DNA of 64,000 nucleotides from Gemmobacter sp. 24YEA27 (GTDB lineage Bacteria > Pseudomonadota > Alphaproteobacteria > Rhodobacterales > Rhodobacteraceae): positions 3,447,918-3,511,917 of the forward strand of contig NZ_JASJPW010000001.1 in NCBI RefSeq assembly GCF_030052995.1, given 5' to 3'. The notes beneath the pieces are model-generated. The model was not told the DNA's origin, searched no databases, and was given only the letters and a program-made list of their open reading frames with translations. The translations under genes were made by a program, and so were the position numbers. The first letter of the stretch is position 1. Each line of letters opens with the position of its first letter. This document shows, piece after piece, positions 9,332 to 18,495 of this stretch.

Positions 9332-10264
9332 TCAGCCCTGTGGCGTCATCGCCTTGCGCTGGCGGGCGCGCTCCAGTCCGAGGCGACGCTCGCGCCAGAT
9401 GATCATGATCCCGGCCACGATGATCAGCACCGCCCCGGTCAGCATGGTCGAGGTCGGCATTTCCTGGAATACGAACCAGCCGATCGCCAGCGCGAAGATC
9501 ATCGAGGCATAGTCAAACGGTGCCACCAGCGAGGCATCGGCCTCGCGATAGGCCGAGGTCAGAAGGATCTGCCCTACCCCTCCCATCAGGCCGGCGGCGA
9601 TCAGGGTGATCGCCTCGCGCGGGGTCGGCCAGACCCAGCCGAAGGGGATGGTGAACAGCGACAGACATGTTGCGGTGACCGAGAACCAGAAGACGATGGT
9701 CGCGGTTTTCTCGGTCGCGACCAGCTTGCGGATGAAAACCTGGGCCAGGGCGGCAAAGACCGCACCGGTCTGCACGATGACCGCGCCGAAAGCCTCGGCA
9801 TGGCTGCCCTTACCGGGCACGCCGCCTTGCAGGATGGTCAGACGCGGCCAGATGACGATCAGGACACCCACAAGCCCCATCAGCACCATCGAGATCCGGA
9901 ACAGCCGCACATTCTCGCCCAGAAACATCGCGGCAAAGACCACGGTCAGCAGGGGTGCCGCATAGCCGATGGCGGTCACTTCGGGAAATGGCAGATAGGC
10001 AAGACCGGCAAAGCCCAGCCCCATCGCCATCGTGCCGGCAAAGCCGCGCCAGACATGGCCCATAGGATTGGCGGTGTAGAATCCGGTCCGCAATTCGCCC
10101 CGCATCGCCAGCCAGGCCACGATCACCGGGATCGCAAAGAAGGACCGGAAGAAGACCGCCTCGCCGCCCGGCACCCTGTCGGAGGTGGTTTTGACCAGCG
10201 CCGACATCAGGATGAAGATCAGAACCGATCCCAGTTTAAGGGCAATACCGCGCAAGGGGCGCAT
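9332..10264 (-). CDS. EamA/DMT-superfamily transporter
   Basis: An inner-membrane protein of 310 aa with ten predicted hydrophobic helices arranged as two EamA repeats (about residues 5-140 and 160-295), ending with a short basic cytoplasmic tail [14 protein letters not shown]. Family members export metabolites such as amino acids or S-adenosylmethionine. Nothing in the sequence or neighbours fixes the substrate. It converges on trpA, with 14 bp between the stops. Confidence 0.9.
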   Translation of the reverse strand: MRPLRGIALKLGSVLIFILMSALVKTTSDRVPGGEAVFFRSFFAIPVIVAWLAMRGELRTGFYTANPMGHVWRGFAGTMAMGLGFAGLAYLPFPEVTAIGYAAPLLTVVFAAMFLGENVRLFRISMVLMGLVGVLIVIWPRLTILQGGVPGKGSHAEAFGAVIVQTGAVFAALAQVFIRKLVATEKTATIVFWFSVTATCLSLFTIPFGWVWPTPREAITLIAAGLMGGVGQILLTSAYREADASLVAPFDYASMIFALAIGWFVFQEMPTSTMLTGAVLIIVAGIMIIWRERRLGLERARQRKAMTPQG

Positions 10265-10407
10265 GGGCTTTCCTCTCTCTGCCCCCTGTTCTGACCATGG
10301 ACCGCCCGACGAGGCAAGCCCGAAGCGCCAACCGGCAAAAGGTTACGGGTCGGGCGCTCTGGACCTTGGTCACGGGATCGGCTTTCCTGCGCGCAGGGGG
10401 TGCCGCT

Positions 10408-12132
10408 ATGCCAGACGCTGAGACCAGAGCTGAACCAGGCCATCAGATTGAAAACAGGATCGACCAGGGGCGCGGGCTTGTGCCGGCTGATCTGGTGCTG
10501 AAGGGCGCGCGGTTCTTTGATCTGATCACCGGCGATCTGGTGGAAAGCGATGTGGCGATCTGCGGCGACACAATCGTCGGCACATTCGGCACCTGGCAGG
10601 GCAGGCGCGAGATCGACCTTGCCGGTCAGATCCTGGTGCCGGGGTTTATCGACACCCATCTCCATATCGAAAGCTCGCTGGTCACGCCCTTTGAATTTGA
10701 CCGCTGTGTCGGCCCGCATGGGGTGACGACCGCGATTTGTGACCCGCATGAGATCGCCAATGTCTGCGGCATTGAAGGCATACGCTATTTCCTTGATGCG
10801 TCAGCGCAGACCCTGATGGATATCCGCGTGCAGCTTTCCTCCTGCGTGCCTTCGACCCATATGGAGACGGCAGGCGCAAAGCTCGAAGCCGCAGACCTGA
10901 TCCCGCTGATGGATCATCCGCGCGTGATCGGGCTGGCGGAATTCATGAATTTCCCCGGTGTCCTGATGAAAGACCCGGGCTGTATCGCCAAGCTTGCGGC
11001 ATTTCAGGGCCGCCATATCGACGGCCATGCGCCGCTTTTGCGCGGCAATGATCTGAACGGCTATATCGCCGCCGGGATCCGCACCGAACACGAGGCGACC
11101 TCGGCCGAAGAGGCGCTGGAGAAGCTGCGCAAAGGGATGCGGGTGCTGATCCGCGAAGGCTCGGTCTCAAAAGATCTGCACGCGCTGGCAGAGATCCTGA
11201 CCGAGAGGCATTCGCCTTACCTGTGTTTTTGCACCGATGACCGTAACCCGCTGGATATCGCCGAACATGGCCATATCGACTACCTGATCCGCACCGCGAT
11301 CAGCCTCGGCTGCCCGCCGCTTGCGGTTTATCGCGCGGCGAGCCTCTCGGCAGCGGAAGCCTTCGGGCTGAAGGATCGCGGGCTGATCGCGCCCGGCAAA
11401 CGCGCCGATATCGCGGTGATCGACGGGCTCGAGACCTGCCGCGTCGCCCGGGTCTTCGCCGGCGGGGTGGAACTGTCGGAGACGGCCTTTGCCGCAAGGG
11501 AGACCACGCCCGCGGTCGCGCGCCATTCGGTCAAAGCGCCACGCGTCTCGCCCGCCGATTTCCGCTGTTCGGGGAACCGGGTCGAGACCCCGGTGATCGG
11601 CATTCTGCCCGGCAAGATCATCACTGAATTCCTGAAATACGATATCGCCCCGGAAGATGGCGACAAGCGCCCCGATCTCACCCGCGACCTGATCCGCATT
11701 GCGGTGATCGAACGGCATGGCAGGAACGGCAACCGCGCCACCGGCTTTGTCAAAGGCTTTGGGTTGCAGCGCGGCGCGATTGCCTCGACCGTCTGCCATG
11801 ACCATCACAACATCGCGGTCGTCGGCGCCGATTACGCCGATATGGCCCTGGCGGCGAACCGGCTTTCGGACATTGAGGGCGGGTTCGTGGTGGTCGAGGG
11901 CGGCCGCGTTCTGGCCGAACTGGCGCTGCCGCTCGCGGGTCTGATGAGCCTTGAGCCTTTTGAAGCCGTGCGCGACGCGCTGGTGCGGCTGCGCGCGGCG
12001 GCGCAAAGCCTCGGTGTCGTGCTGGAAGAGCCGTTTTTGCAGCTCGCGTTCCTCGCGCTGCCGGTGATTCCCCATCTGAAGATCACCGATCACGGCATGA
12101 TCGATGTCGACCGCTTCGAGGTGATCCCGTGA
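10408..12132 (+). CDS. ade: adenine deaminase
   Basis: Deaminates adenine to hypoxanthine in purine salvage. It is an amidohydrolase-superfamily metalloenzyme with the metal-binding DTHLHIESS motif, a second histidine in [12 protein letters not shown], the [10 protein letters not shown] aspartate, and the C-terminal adenine-deaminase domain with [16 protein letters not shown]. The length of 574 aa is normal. I start at the ATG at 10408, which has GGGGG 7 bp upstream. An earlier in-frame start at 10297 adds low-complexity sequence. Its stop overlaps the arsC start, so the two are translationally coupled. Confidence 0.95.
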   Translation: MPDAETRAEPGHQIENRIDQGRGLVPADLVLKGARFFDLITGDLVESDVAICGDTIVGTFGTWQGRREIDLAGQILVPGFIDTHLHIESSLVTPFEFDRCVGPHGVTTAICDPHEIANVCGIEGIRYFLDASAQTLMDIRVQLSSCVPSTHMETAGAKLEAADLIPLMDHPRVIGLAEFMNFPGVLMKDPGCIAKLAAFQGRHIDGHAPLLRGNDLNGYIAAGIRTEHEATSAEEALEKLRKGMRVLIREGSVSKDLHALAEILTERHSPYLCFCTDDRNPLDIAEHGHIDYLIRTAISLGCPPLAVYRAASLSAAEAFGLKDRGLIAPGKRADIAVIDGLETCRVARVFAGGVELSETAFAARETTPAVARHSVKAPRVSPADFRCSGNRVETPVIGILPGKIITEFLKYDIAPEDGDKRPDLTRDLIRIAVIERHGRNGNRATGFVKGFGLQRGAIASTVCHDHHNIAVVGADYADMALAANRLSDIEGGFVVVEGGRVLAELALPLAGLMSLEPFEAVRDALVRLRAAAQSLGVVLEEPFLQLAFLALPVIPHLKITDHGMIDVDRFEVIP

Positions 12133-12563
12133 CCAGCGCTGTCAGCACGATTTACCACAACCCGGCCTGCGGCACCTCGCGCAATGTGCTGGCGATCCTG
12201 CGCGCCGCCGGGGAAGATCCCCTGGTGGTGGAATACCTGAAAACCGGCTGGGCCGAGGCACAGCTGCGCGGGCTTTTCGCCGATGCCGGGATCACCGCGC
12301 GGGACGCCCTGCGCGACAAGGGGACGCAGGCTGCGGAGCTGGGCCTGACCGCGCCGGGTGTCGGCGAAGACGTGATCATCGCCGCGATGATCGCCCATCC
12401 GATCCTTGTGAACCGCCCCTTCGTGGTCACCTCAAAGGGCACAAAGCTTTGCCGCCCTTCAGTCACGGTGGCCGCGATCCTGCCGCGCCTGCCTGCGGCG
12501 CCGGTGGTCGCAGTGGATGGCAAAGTGATATTCGATCCTGCAAATACCGAGGTGAGCGGATGA
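12129..12563 (+). CDS. arsC: ArsC-type arsenate reductase (glutaredoxin dependent)
   Basis: A 144-aa protein of the thioredoxin-fold ArsC/Spx/YffB family that reduces arsenate to arsenite using glutathione and glutaredoxin. The catalytic cysteine lies in [10 protein letters not shown], and the substrate arginines are in [11 protein letters not shown] and the KLCRPS stretch. The gene starts with GTG overlapping the ade stop (GTGA), and its own stop overlaps the next start. No arsR, arsB or acr3 is adjacent, so it may serve housekeeping reduction rather than an ars operon. Confidence 0.92.
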   Translation: MTSAVSTIYHNPACGTSRNVLAILRAAGEDPLVVEYLKTGWAEAQLRGLFADAGITARDALRDKGTQAAELGLTAPGVGEDVIIAAMIAHPILVNRPFVVTSKGTKLCRPSVTVAAILPRLPAAPVVAVDGKVIFDPANTEVSG

Positions 12564-13198
12564 CAAAGACCCTGCTGCTTTACGGCGATTCCAACACCCA
12601 TGGCACGATGCCGATGGCGGAGCTGGGCGCGATGGGGCGTTTCGCGCATCGCCACCGCTGGACAAGCCTGCTTGCCGCCGATCTCGACGGCTGGGAGGTG
12701 ATCCCCGAAGGCCATCCGGGGCGCACGACGCTGCATGACGACCCGATTGAGGGCGCGCATCGCAACGGGCTGACGGTGTTGCCCTCGATCCTCGAAAGCC
12801 ACCGGCCGATTGATGTCGTGCTGCTGATGCTCGGGACCAATGATCTGAAACAGCGGTTCTCGGTCAATGCCGGCGATGTCGCGCTGTCGCTGGAACGGCT
12901 GGTGCGGGTGATCCGCGCGAGCGGCGCCGGCCCGATGGGGGGCGCACCCGGCGTGGTTCTGGTAGCGCCGCCGCCCATTCGCGAGATCGGTCCGCTGGCA
13001 CAGATCTTTGCCGGGGGCGAGGCGAAATCACAGCATCTGGGCCGTGAAATCGGGGCTGTCGCGGCACGAAACGGGCTGCCTTTCGTCGATCTGGCGGGCA
13101 AGATCGGGGTCTCTGCCGTGGATGGGATCCATTACGAGGCCGAGGCGGCGCCTGTGATGGCGCAGCTGTTTGCGGATGTGATCCGGGCGCATTTCTGA
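12560..13198 (+). CDS. SGNH/GDSL-family hydrolase
   Basis: A 212-aa serine esterase-like hydrolase. All blocks are visible: LLYGDSNTHG with the nucleophilic serine, a glycine in the second block, LGTNDLKQRF for the oxyanion hole, and DGIHYEAEA with the catalytic Asp-His pair. The sequence resembles arylesterase/acyl-CoA thioesterase I-like proteins but has no signal peptide, so it is probably cytoplasmic. It overlaps the arsC stop by 4 bp (ATGA). The substrate is unknown. Confidence 0.92.
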   Translation: MTKTLLLYGDSNTHGTMPMAELGAMGRFAHRHRWTSLLAADLDGWEVIPEGHPGRTTLHDDPIEGAHRNGLTVLPSILESHRPIDVVLLMLGTNDLKQRFSVNAGDVALSLERLVRVIRASGAGPMGGAPGVVLVAPPPIREIGPLAQIFAGGEAKSQHLGREIGAVAARNGLPFVDLAGKIGVSAVDGIHYEAEAAPVMAQLFADVIRAHF

Positions 13199-13210
13199 GA
13201 GGGTCTGCCT

Positions 13211-13936
13211 GTGGCTGACGCCGTATTTGAGTATTTGGATCAAGAGGAAGGGGGCAGCTCCCGCTCTTTGCTGATCCTTGCGCATGGCCAGCCCTCTGAT
13301 CCAATGCCCGCGGCGGCAGAGGTGGAGGCGCTGGCGAAGCTGGTATCGGCGCATCTGCCGGGCTGGCGGGTTCTGGCGGCGACACTGGCAGAGCCGGGCG
13401 CGCTGGAGCGGCTGCAGGGCGAGGATCCGGGTCTGGTCTTTCCGCTGTTCATGGCGGCGGGCTGGTTCACATCAGTGGCTGTGCCCGCGCGCCTCGAGGC
13501 CGCCGGAGTGACGGGTTGGCGGCAAATGACGCCGATGGGGATGATGCAGGCAGTGCAGGATCTTGCGGTGCGGATCGCTGCGGAAAGCGGCGCGGCGGAG
13601 GTGCTGGTGGCCGCGCATGGCTCGGGGCGCTCACCCGCCCCGGCGGAAGTGGCACGCGACGTCGCGGCGCGGATCGCGGCGGAAAGCGGCGCGCGCCGGG
13701 TCGAGTGTGGCTTTATCGAAGAGGCACCCTTTCTGCGCGATGTCGCGGGCTGGGGCGCGGATGCCGTGTGCCTGCCGTTTTTCGCCATGGCAGGCGGCCA
13801 TGTTCTTCACGATTTGCCCGAAGCCCTGGCGCAGGCGGGATTTTCCGGGCAGATCCTGCCGGCGCTCGGCCTGCATCCGGAGATTCCGGCCCTGATCGCC
13901 CGCGCCGCGCTTGAGGCGGCGGATCTGCCACATTAA
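13211..13936 (+). CDS. CbiX/SirB-like chelatase-domain protein
   Basis: A 241-aa protein with two CbiX-type halves, each with a possible metal-binding histidine (LILAHGQPSD near residue 26 and VAAHGSGRSPAPAE near residue 136). CbiX proteins insert cobalt or iron into sirohydrochlorin. It follows the SGNH gene by 12 bp. The GTG at 13211 is the best upstream start, but residues 5-16 (VFEYLDQEEG) come from a short dispersed repeat, and a TTG at 13267 would also give a complete domain. The function could be B12/sirohaem related, but no other such gene is next to it. Confidence 0.8.
   Translation: MADAVFEYLDQEEGGSSRSLLILAHGQPSDPMPAAAEVEALAKLVSAHLPGWRVLAATLAEPGALERLQGEDPGLVFPLFMAAGWFTSVAVPARLEAAGVTGWRQMTPMGMMQAVQDLAVRIAAESGAAEVLVAAHGSGRSPAPAEVARDVAARIAAESGARRVECGFIEEAPFLRDVAGWGADAVCLPFFAMAGGHVLHDLPEALAQAGFSGQILPALGLHPEIPALIARAALEAADLPH
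13221..13252. repeat. short dispersed repeat (second family)
   Basis: GTATTTGGATCAAGAGGAAG here closely matches GTATTTGCATCAAGGGGAAT downstream of rodA at about 29979. In the rodA copy it is one arm of an imperfect palindrome. Here it lies inside the start of the CbiX-like gene. Confidence 0.4.
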
Positions 13937-13967
13937 GCCAGACCTCAGCGCCGTGAAGGAACCCGCC

Positions 13968-15131
13968 ATGCCGGTCATCACCTGTATCGAGGATCTCAGA
14001 CGCCTGCATCAGGCGAGGGTGCCGCGCATGTTCTGGGATTACTGCGAAAGCGGCAGCTATACCGAGCAGACCTTCCGCGACAATTCTGCCGATTTCGCGC
14101 AGATCCGGCTCAGACAACGGGTGGCGCGCGATCTGTCCGACCGCCGGCTGGGCGGTGAGATGATCGGGCATGAGGTGGCGATGCCTCTGGCGATTTCCCC
14201 CACCGGGTCGGCGGGGATGCAATGGGCGGATGGTGAGATTCTGGGCGCGCGCGCGGCGCAGCGCTTCGGGGTGCCGTTCACGCTGTCGACCATGTCGATC
14301 TGTTCCATCGAAGACCTCAGCGAGGTGGGTGTGGGGCCGTTCTGGTTCCAGCTTTACGTCATGCGCGATGAGGATTTCGTGGACGGCATCATCGAGCGGG
14401 CCAGGGTGGCGGGCTGCCCCGCCCTGGTGGTGACGCTGGATCTGCAGGTCATCGGGCAGCGCCACAAGGATCTGAAAAACGGGCTGACCGCCCCGCCCCG
14501 GCTGACTTTGCCCAATATTCTCAATATGATGACCCGCCCGGCCTGGTGCCTGGCGATGGCGCGCACAAAGCGCCGCACATTTCGCAATATCATGGGCCAT
14601 GTGAAAGGGGTCGACGACCTTGCAAGCCTCAACGCCTGGACCTGGGAGCAGTTCGAGCCGCGACTCGACTGGTCAATGGTGCGGCGGATCCGCGACCAGT
14701 GGCAGGGGAAGTTCGTCCTCAAGGGAATTCTCGACGCCGAGGATGCCCAAATGGCGGCGGATATGGGCGCCGATGCAATCGTGGTCTCGAACCATGGCGG
14801 GCGGCAGCTGGATGGCGCGCTGTCCTCGATCCGGATCTTGCCTTCGATAGTGCGGGCGGTCGGGGATCGCTGCGAGGTCTGGCTCGATTCCGGTATCCGT
14901 TCGGGCCAGGACCTGCTGAAAGCCCTGGCATTGGGGGCGACCGGCGGCATGATCGGCAGGCCCTGGCTTTACGGGCTGGGCGCGATGGGCGAAGCAGGCG
15001 TGACCAGGGCGCTTGAGGTGATCCGGGACGAGCTGGATATCACCATGGCGCTTTGTGGCGAGCGGGATGTGGCGGATCTGGGCCGCCACAACCTGCTGGT
15101 GCCTGCGGATTTCGAAGGCGCCTGGGGCTGA
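13968..15131 (+). CDS. FMN-dependent alpha-hydroxy acid oxidase/dehydrogenase (LldD-like)
   Basis: Oxidises an L-2-hydroxy acid to the 2-oxo acid with FMN, in the glycolate oxidase / L-lactate dehydrogenase family (387 aa, TIM barrel). The N-terminal PRMFWDYCESGSYTE and PLAISPTGSAGMQW are typical, the FMN lysine lies in KFVLKGILDAEDA, and the catalytic histidine and arginine lie in SNHGGRQLDGA. The start ATG at 13968 has GAAGGA upstream. It precedes an aminotransferase and a glutamate-amine ligase on the same strand, so the 2-oxo acid it makes might feed that pathway. This last point is inference. Confidence 0.92.
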   Translation: MPVITCIEDLRRLHQARVPRMFWDYCESGSYTEQTFRDNSADFAQIRLRQRVARDLSDRRLGGEMIGHEVAMPLAISPTGSAGMQWADGEILGARAAQRFGVPFTLSTMSICSIEDLSEVGVGPFWFQLYVMRDEDFVDGIIERARVAGCPALVVTLDLQVIGQRHKDLKNGLTAPPRLTLPNILNMMTRPAWCLAMARTKRRTFRNIMGHVKGVDDLASLNAWTWEQFEPRLDWSMVRRIRDQWQGKFVLKGILDAEDAQMAADMGADAIVVSNHGGRQLDGALSSIRILPSIVRAVGDRCEVWLDSGIRSGQDLLKALALGATGGMIGRPWLYGLGAMGEAGVTRALEVIRDELDITMALCGERDVADLGRHNLLVPADFEGAWG

Positions 15132-15201
15132 TCCCGCGCCGCCCTCTTGCTTTTTGATCAAATTCCGCGTGATAACGGAGCCGGATCAGGAGGGCGCCGA
15201 T

Positions 15202-16614
15202 ATGCCGAAAACCAAAGCCGATGCGGGACAGATTGCCGGGGTCGATACCGGGCTTCTGAAACGCTTTGCCACCCGTGAGGCGAAGGCTTACGCAAAGGCG
15301 CATCCGAAATCGAAGGCGCGGATGGCGGCTGCGGCAAAGCATTATCTTTCCGGCGTGCCGATGCATTGGATGACTGACTGGCCGATGCCGCATCTGACGG
15401 TGATCGCGAAAGCCAGCGGGGCGAGGATTCTGGATATTGACGGGCATCAGATCGACGATTTCTGTCTGGGCGATACCGGCTCGATGTTTGGCCATTCCCC
15501 TGCCCCGGTGGCGCGTGCGATTCGCGCTCAGGCCGCGCGCGGGCTGACCTATATGCTGCCCTCGGATGCCGTGGCCGAAGCCGGGCGGCTGCTGTCGGAC
15601 CGCTTTGGCGAGATGCAGTGGCAGATCGCGACCACCGCGACCGATGCCAACCGCTTCGCCATCAAAGTGGCGCGGGCGGTGACCGGGCGGCCGAAAATCC
15701 TTGTGTTCAACGGCTGTTACCATGGCACCGTCGATGATGTCATGGTCGAGCTGGTGAATGGCGTTACGCAAAACCGCCAGGGGCTTCTGGGCCAGATCGC
15801 CGATCTGACGCAGGGAGCGGTAGCGGTCGAATTCAACGAGCTGGCAGCCGTCGAGGCGGCGCTGGCGCAAGGTGATGTCGCCGCGATCCTGACCGAGCCG
15901 GTGATGACCAATTCCTGCATGGTGCTGCCCGCGCCGGGCTTTCATGACGGGCTGCGCCGGCTGGCGACGCAATATGACGCGCTTCTGATGATTGACGAGA
16001 CGCATACGCTCTCTTCGGGCCTGGGCGGCTATACCGGCGTGCACGGCCTCTCGCCAGATATGTTCATTGTCGGAAAATGCGTGGCAGGCGGCATGCCGAC
16101 GGCGGTCTGGGGCATGAGCGACCAGGTCGCGAAACGCTACGCCACCGCCAATGCCGCCCGCGCGCCCGGCCATTCCGGCATGGGTACCACGCTTTCAGCC
16201 AATCCGATGCAATTCGCCTGTCTGGTGGCGACCCTATCGGAGGTGATGACTGCCAAAGCCTATGCCAGAATGGAAAAAGGCGCGGCGCGGCTGGCGAAGG
16301 GGCTGACAAAGGCGATCCGCAAAGCGCAGGCCCCCTGGCATGTCGCGCGGGTCGGCGCCCGCGTCGAATTCATCTGCGCCCCCGAGCCCCTGAAGAACGG
16401 CACCGAGGCCGGCATGGCGCATCACCACGCCGTCGAGGCGGCGGTGCATCTGGGCCTTCTGAACCGGGGCAGCCTGATCGCCCCCTTCCACAATATGATG
16501 CTTGTGAGCCCGGTGACGACGAAAGGGCAGATCGACCGCCTGATCGCCCATTTCGCCGCAGTCCTGGCCGAGCTTTTCCCTGCTCCGCAAAAAACCGCCG
16601 CGAAAGACCTTTGA
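15202..16614 (+). CDS. class III pyridoxal-phosphate aminotransferase
   Basis: A fold-type I, subgroup III aminotransferase (470 aa), close to the glutamate-1-semialdehyde aminomutase branch. The PLP aspartate lies in LLMIDETHTLSSG and the Schiff-base lysine in FIVGKCVAGGMP; GCYHGTVDD is the usual phosphate-side motif. The start ATG has AGGAGGG 7 bp upstream. The stop is one base from the next start, so it is clearly coupled to the PuuA-like gene. It probably transaminates an amine or omega-amino compound, but the substrate is not determinable. Confidence 0.9.
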   Translation: MPKTKADAGQIAGVDTGLLKRFATREAKAYAKAHPKSKARMAAAAKHYLSGVPMHWMTDWPMPHLTVIAKASGARILDIDGHQIDDFCLGDTGSMFGHSPAPVARAIRAQAARGLTYMLPSDAVAEAGRLLSDRFGEMQWQIATTATDANRFAIKVARAVTGRPKILVFNGCYHGTVDDVMVELVNGVTQNRQGLLGQIADLTQGAVAVEFNELAAVEAALAQGDVAAILTEPVMTNSCMVLPAPGFHDGLRRLATQYDALLMIDETHTLSSGLGGYTGVHGLSPDMFIVGKCVAGGMPTAVWGMSDQVAKRYATANAARAPGHSGMGTTLSANPMQFACLVATLSEVMTAKAYARMEKGAARLAKGLTKAIRKAQAPWHVARVGARVEFICAPEPLKNGTEAGMAHHHAVEAAVHLGLLNRGSLIAPFHNMMLVSPVTTKGQIDRLIAHFAAVLAELFPAPQKTAAKDL

Positions 16615-16615
16615 G

Positions 16616-18004
16616 ATGACCGAGACCAGCCCTTCCGGCTCCACCCTGGCCGAGGCCGAAACCTTCCTCGCCGCCCATCCCGAAATCGAAGCCTTTGACA
16701 TCATCCTGCATGACGCCAACGGCATCGGGCGGGGCAAGATCATCCGGCGACACGAGCTGGAAGGCCTGTACAAATCCGGCCGCCATCTGCCGATCTCGAT
16801 CCTCGGCCTCGATATCTGCGGCGAGGATGTGCATGAGACCGGGCTGATCTGGGATCAGGGCGATGGTGATCTGCGCGCCTGGCCGATCCCCGGCACGCTG
16901 GTGGCCCTGCACGGGACCACTCCGCCCCGCGGCGAGGTCTTCATGTCGATGTATACGCTGGACGGCGCGCCCATGACCTCGGACCCGCGCCATGCGCTGG
17001 CGGCCCAGGTCGAGGCGCTGGCTGCCGAGGACCTTTACCCGGCGGGGGCCTTCGAACTGGAATTTTTCCTGCTGGAGAACACGCGCGACCAATATGGCAA
17101 GATGCAGCCTGCCCACGATGTGCTGGACGGCCGCGCGTCGCGTAAGACCGAGGTCTATTCGGTCGACCATCTCCACGGCATGCTGCCGTTGTTTTCCGAT
17201 ATTTACGCAGGCGCGAAGGCGGCGGGGATCAATGCCGAAACGATGATCTCGGAATATGCGCCAGGGCAATATGAGCTGACGCTGCATTACCGCGAGAATG
17301 TCATGCAGGCCGCCGATGACGTGGTGCGGCTGAAGCGGATCGTGCGCGCCCAGGCCCGCGCCCATGGCGTGACCGCCTGCTTCATGGCCAAACCGAACGA
17401 GAATTACGCCGGGTCAGGGATGCATTTCCACGTCTCGATGCAGGACGGCACGGGGAAGAACATCTTCCGCGAAGAGGTCGAGGGACAGTGGAATGAGGCG
17501 ATCCGCCACGCGCTTGGCGGGCTGAAAGAAACGATGGCGGAATCGATGCTGGTCTTCGCGCCGCATGCCAATTCCTGGCGCCGCTTTGCCTCACAATCCT
17601 ACGCGCCGGTCTCGCCAACCTGGGGGGTGAACAACCGCTCGGTTGCGCTCCGGATCCCGGCAGGTGACATCCGTGCGCGCCGGATCGAGCATCGCCCCTC
17701 GGGCGTCGACGCGAGCCCCTATCTGGTCGGCGCCACCGTGCTGGCGGGGATCCGTCACGGGATGAAAAACCAGATCGACCCCGGCCCGGAAACCACCGGA
17801 AATGGCTATGAGGAGGCAGGCACCAGCGCGATCCCCTCTGACTGGAAATCGGCCATTGATGCGGCGAAGGGTTCGGAGTTCCTGAAAGAGGCGCTCGGGG
17901 AAGACATGCACCGCACCTTTACCGCGATCAAGGCGGCGGAATATGGCCGGGTGATGCGGACGGTCTCCGAGGTCGATTTCGATCTCTATCTGCATACGGT
18001 GTGA
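16616..18004 (+). CDS. glutamine-synthetase-family ligase, PuuA-like (gamma-glutamylpolyamine synthetase)
   Basis: An ATP-dependent ligase that joins glutamate to an amine (putrescine in PuuA). At 462 aa it carries the beta-Grasp N-terminus (HPEIEAFDIILHDANGIGRG) and the GS catalytic core with ELEFFLLE, NENYAGSGMHFHVS and NRSVALRIPAG. The Tyr adenylylation site of GlnA is absent, and the order of motifs fits the PuuA/GlnT subfamily rather than GlnA. It follows the aminotransferase directly. GmaS-type gamma-glutamylmethylamide synthesis is an alternative, but no mgs/mgd genes are nearby. Confidence 0.88.
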   Translation: MTETSPSGSTLAEAETFLAAHPEIEAFDIILHDANGIGRGKIIRRHELEGLYKSGRHLPISILGLDICGEDVHETGLIWDQGDGDLRAWPIPGTLVALHGTTPPRGEVFMSMYTLDGAPMTSDPRHALAAQVEALAAEDLYPAGAFELEFFLLENTRDQYGKMQPAHDVLDGRASRKTEVYSVDHLHGMLPLFSDIYAGAKAAGINAETMISEYAPGQYELTLHYRENVMQAADDVVRLKRIVRAQARAHGVTACFMAKPNENYAGSGMHFHVSMQDGTGKNIFREEVEGQWNEAIRHALGGLKETMAESMLVFAPHANSWRRFASQSYAPVSPTWGVNNRSVALRIPAGDIRARRIEHRPSGVDASPYLVGATVLAGIRHGMKNQIDPGPETTGNGYEEAGTSAIPSDWKSAIDAAKGSEFLKEALGEDMHRTFTAIKAAEYGRVMRTVSEVDFDLYLHTV

Positions 18005-18020
18005 CGGCCGCATCCGGGCA

Positions 18021-18140
18021 AGGGGGCGCTGCCCCCGTCCCGTTCCGGGCCTCCCCCGGGATATTTTGAGACAGATGAAATCAGCCGAGGTTTTTCATCT
18101 GTCCTTAAATATCCCCGCCGGAGGCTTCCGCAATCAGCCA
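18021..18140. repeat. dispersed palindromic repeat, full copy
   Basis: A GC hairpin (GGGGGCGCTGCCCCC) is followed by a long imperfect inverted repeat. The left arm CCCGGGATATTTTGAGACAG ATGAAA and right arm TTTTTCATCTGTCCTTAAATATCCCCG enclose a short loop around TCAGCCGAGG. It is nearly identical to the copy at about 21796-21865. It lies between convergent genes and could act as a bidirectional terminator. Confidence 0.75.
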
Positions 18141-18171
18141 GAGACGCAGTGGCGGAACAGGGGAGTGGTCC

Positions 18172-18495
18172 TCAGACCGGCCGCGCGCCCCAGAGGATGA
18201 CTGCGGCGCCGGCCAAAGCGAGGGCGGCCCCAATCAGGTCGGTCGCGCGCGGCGCCTCGCCCTCGGCGAGCCAGAGCCAGGCGAGCGAGGCACAGATATA
18301 GATGCCGCCATAGGCCGCGTAAGAGCGGCCCGCATGTTCAGGTGGCGTCAGGGCGAGAAACCAGGCGAAGGCAATCAGCGCCAGCGTGCCGGGGATCAGC
18401 CACAAAGCTGCCGCGCCCTGTTTCCACCAGGCCCAGAAGGCAAAGCAGCCGGCGATTTCGGCCAGTGCGGCTCCGATATAAAGCGCGCCCGTCAT
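18172..18495 (-). CDS. ynfA: YnfA family small membrane protein
   Basis: A 107-aa inner-membrane protein with four hydrophobic helices, matching the UPF0060/YnfA family in length and in motifs ([15 protein letters not shown], then [15 protein letters not shown] and a final helix). YnfA-like proteins are small-multidrug-resistance relatives, and some export quaternary compounds. The ATG overlaps the nadE stop (ATGA), so it is translated after nadE. An upstream in-frame stretch belongs to the nadE overlap and is not used. Confidence 0.92.
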   Translation of the reverse strand: MTGALYIGAALAEIAGCFAFWAWWKQGAAALWLIPGTLALIAFAWFLALTPPEHAGRSYAAYGGIYICASLAWLWLAEGEAPRATDLIGAALALAGAAVILWGARPV

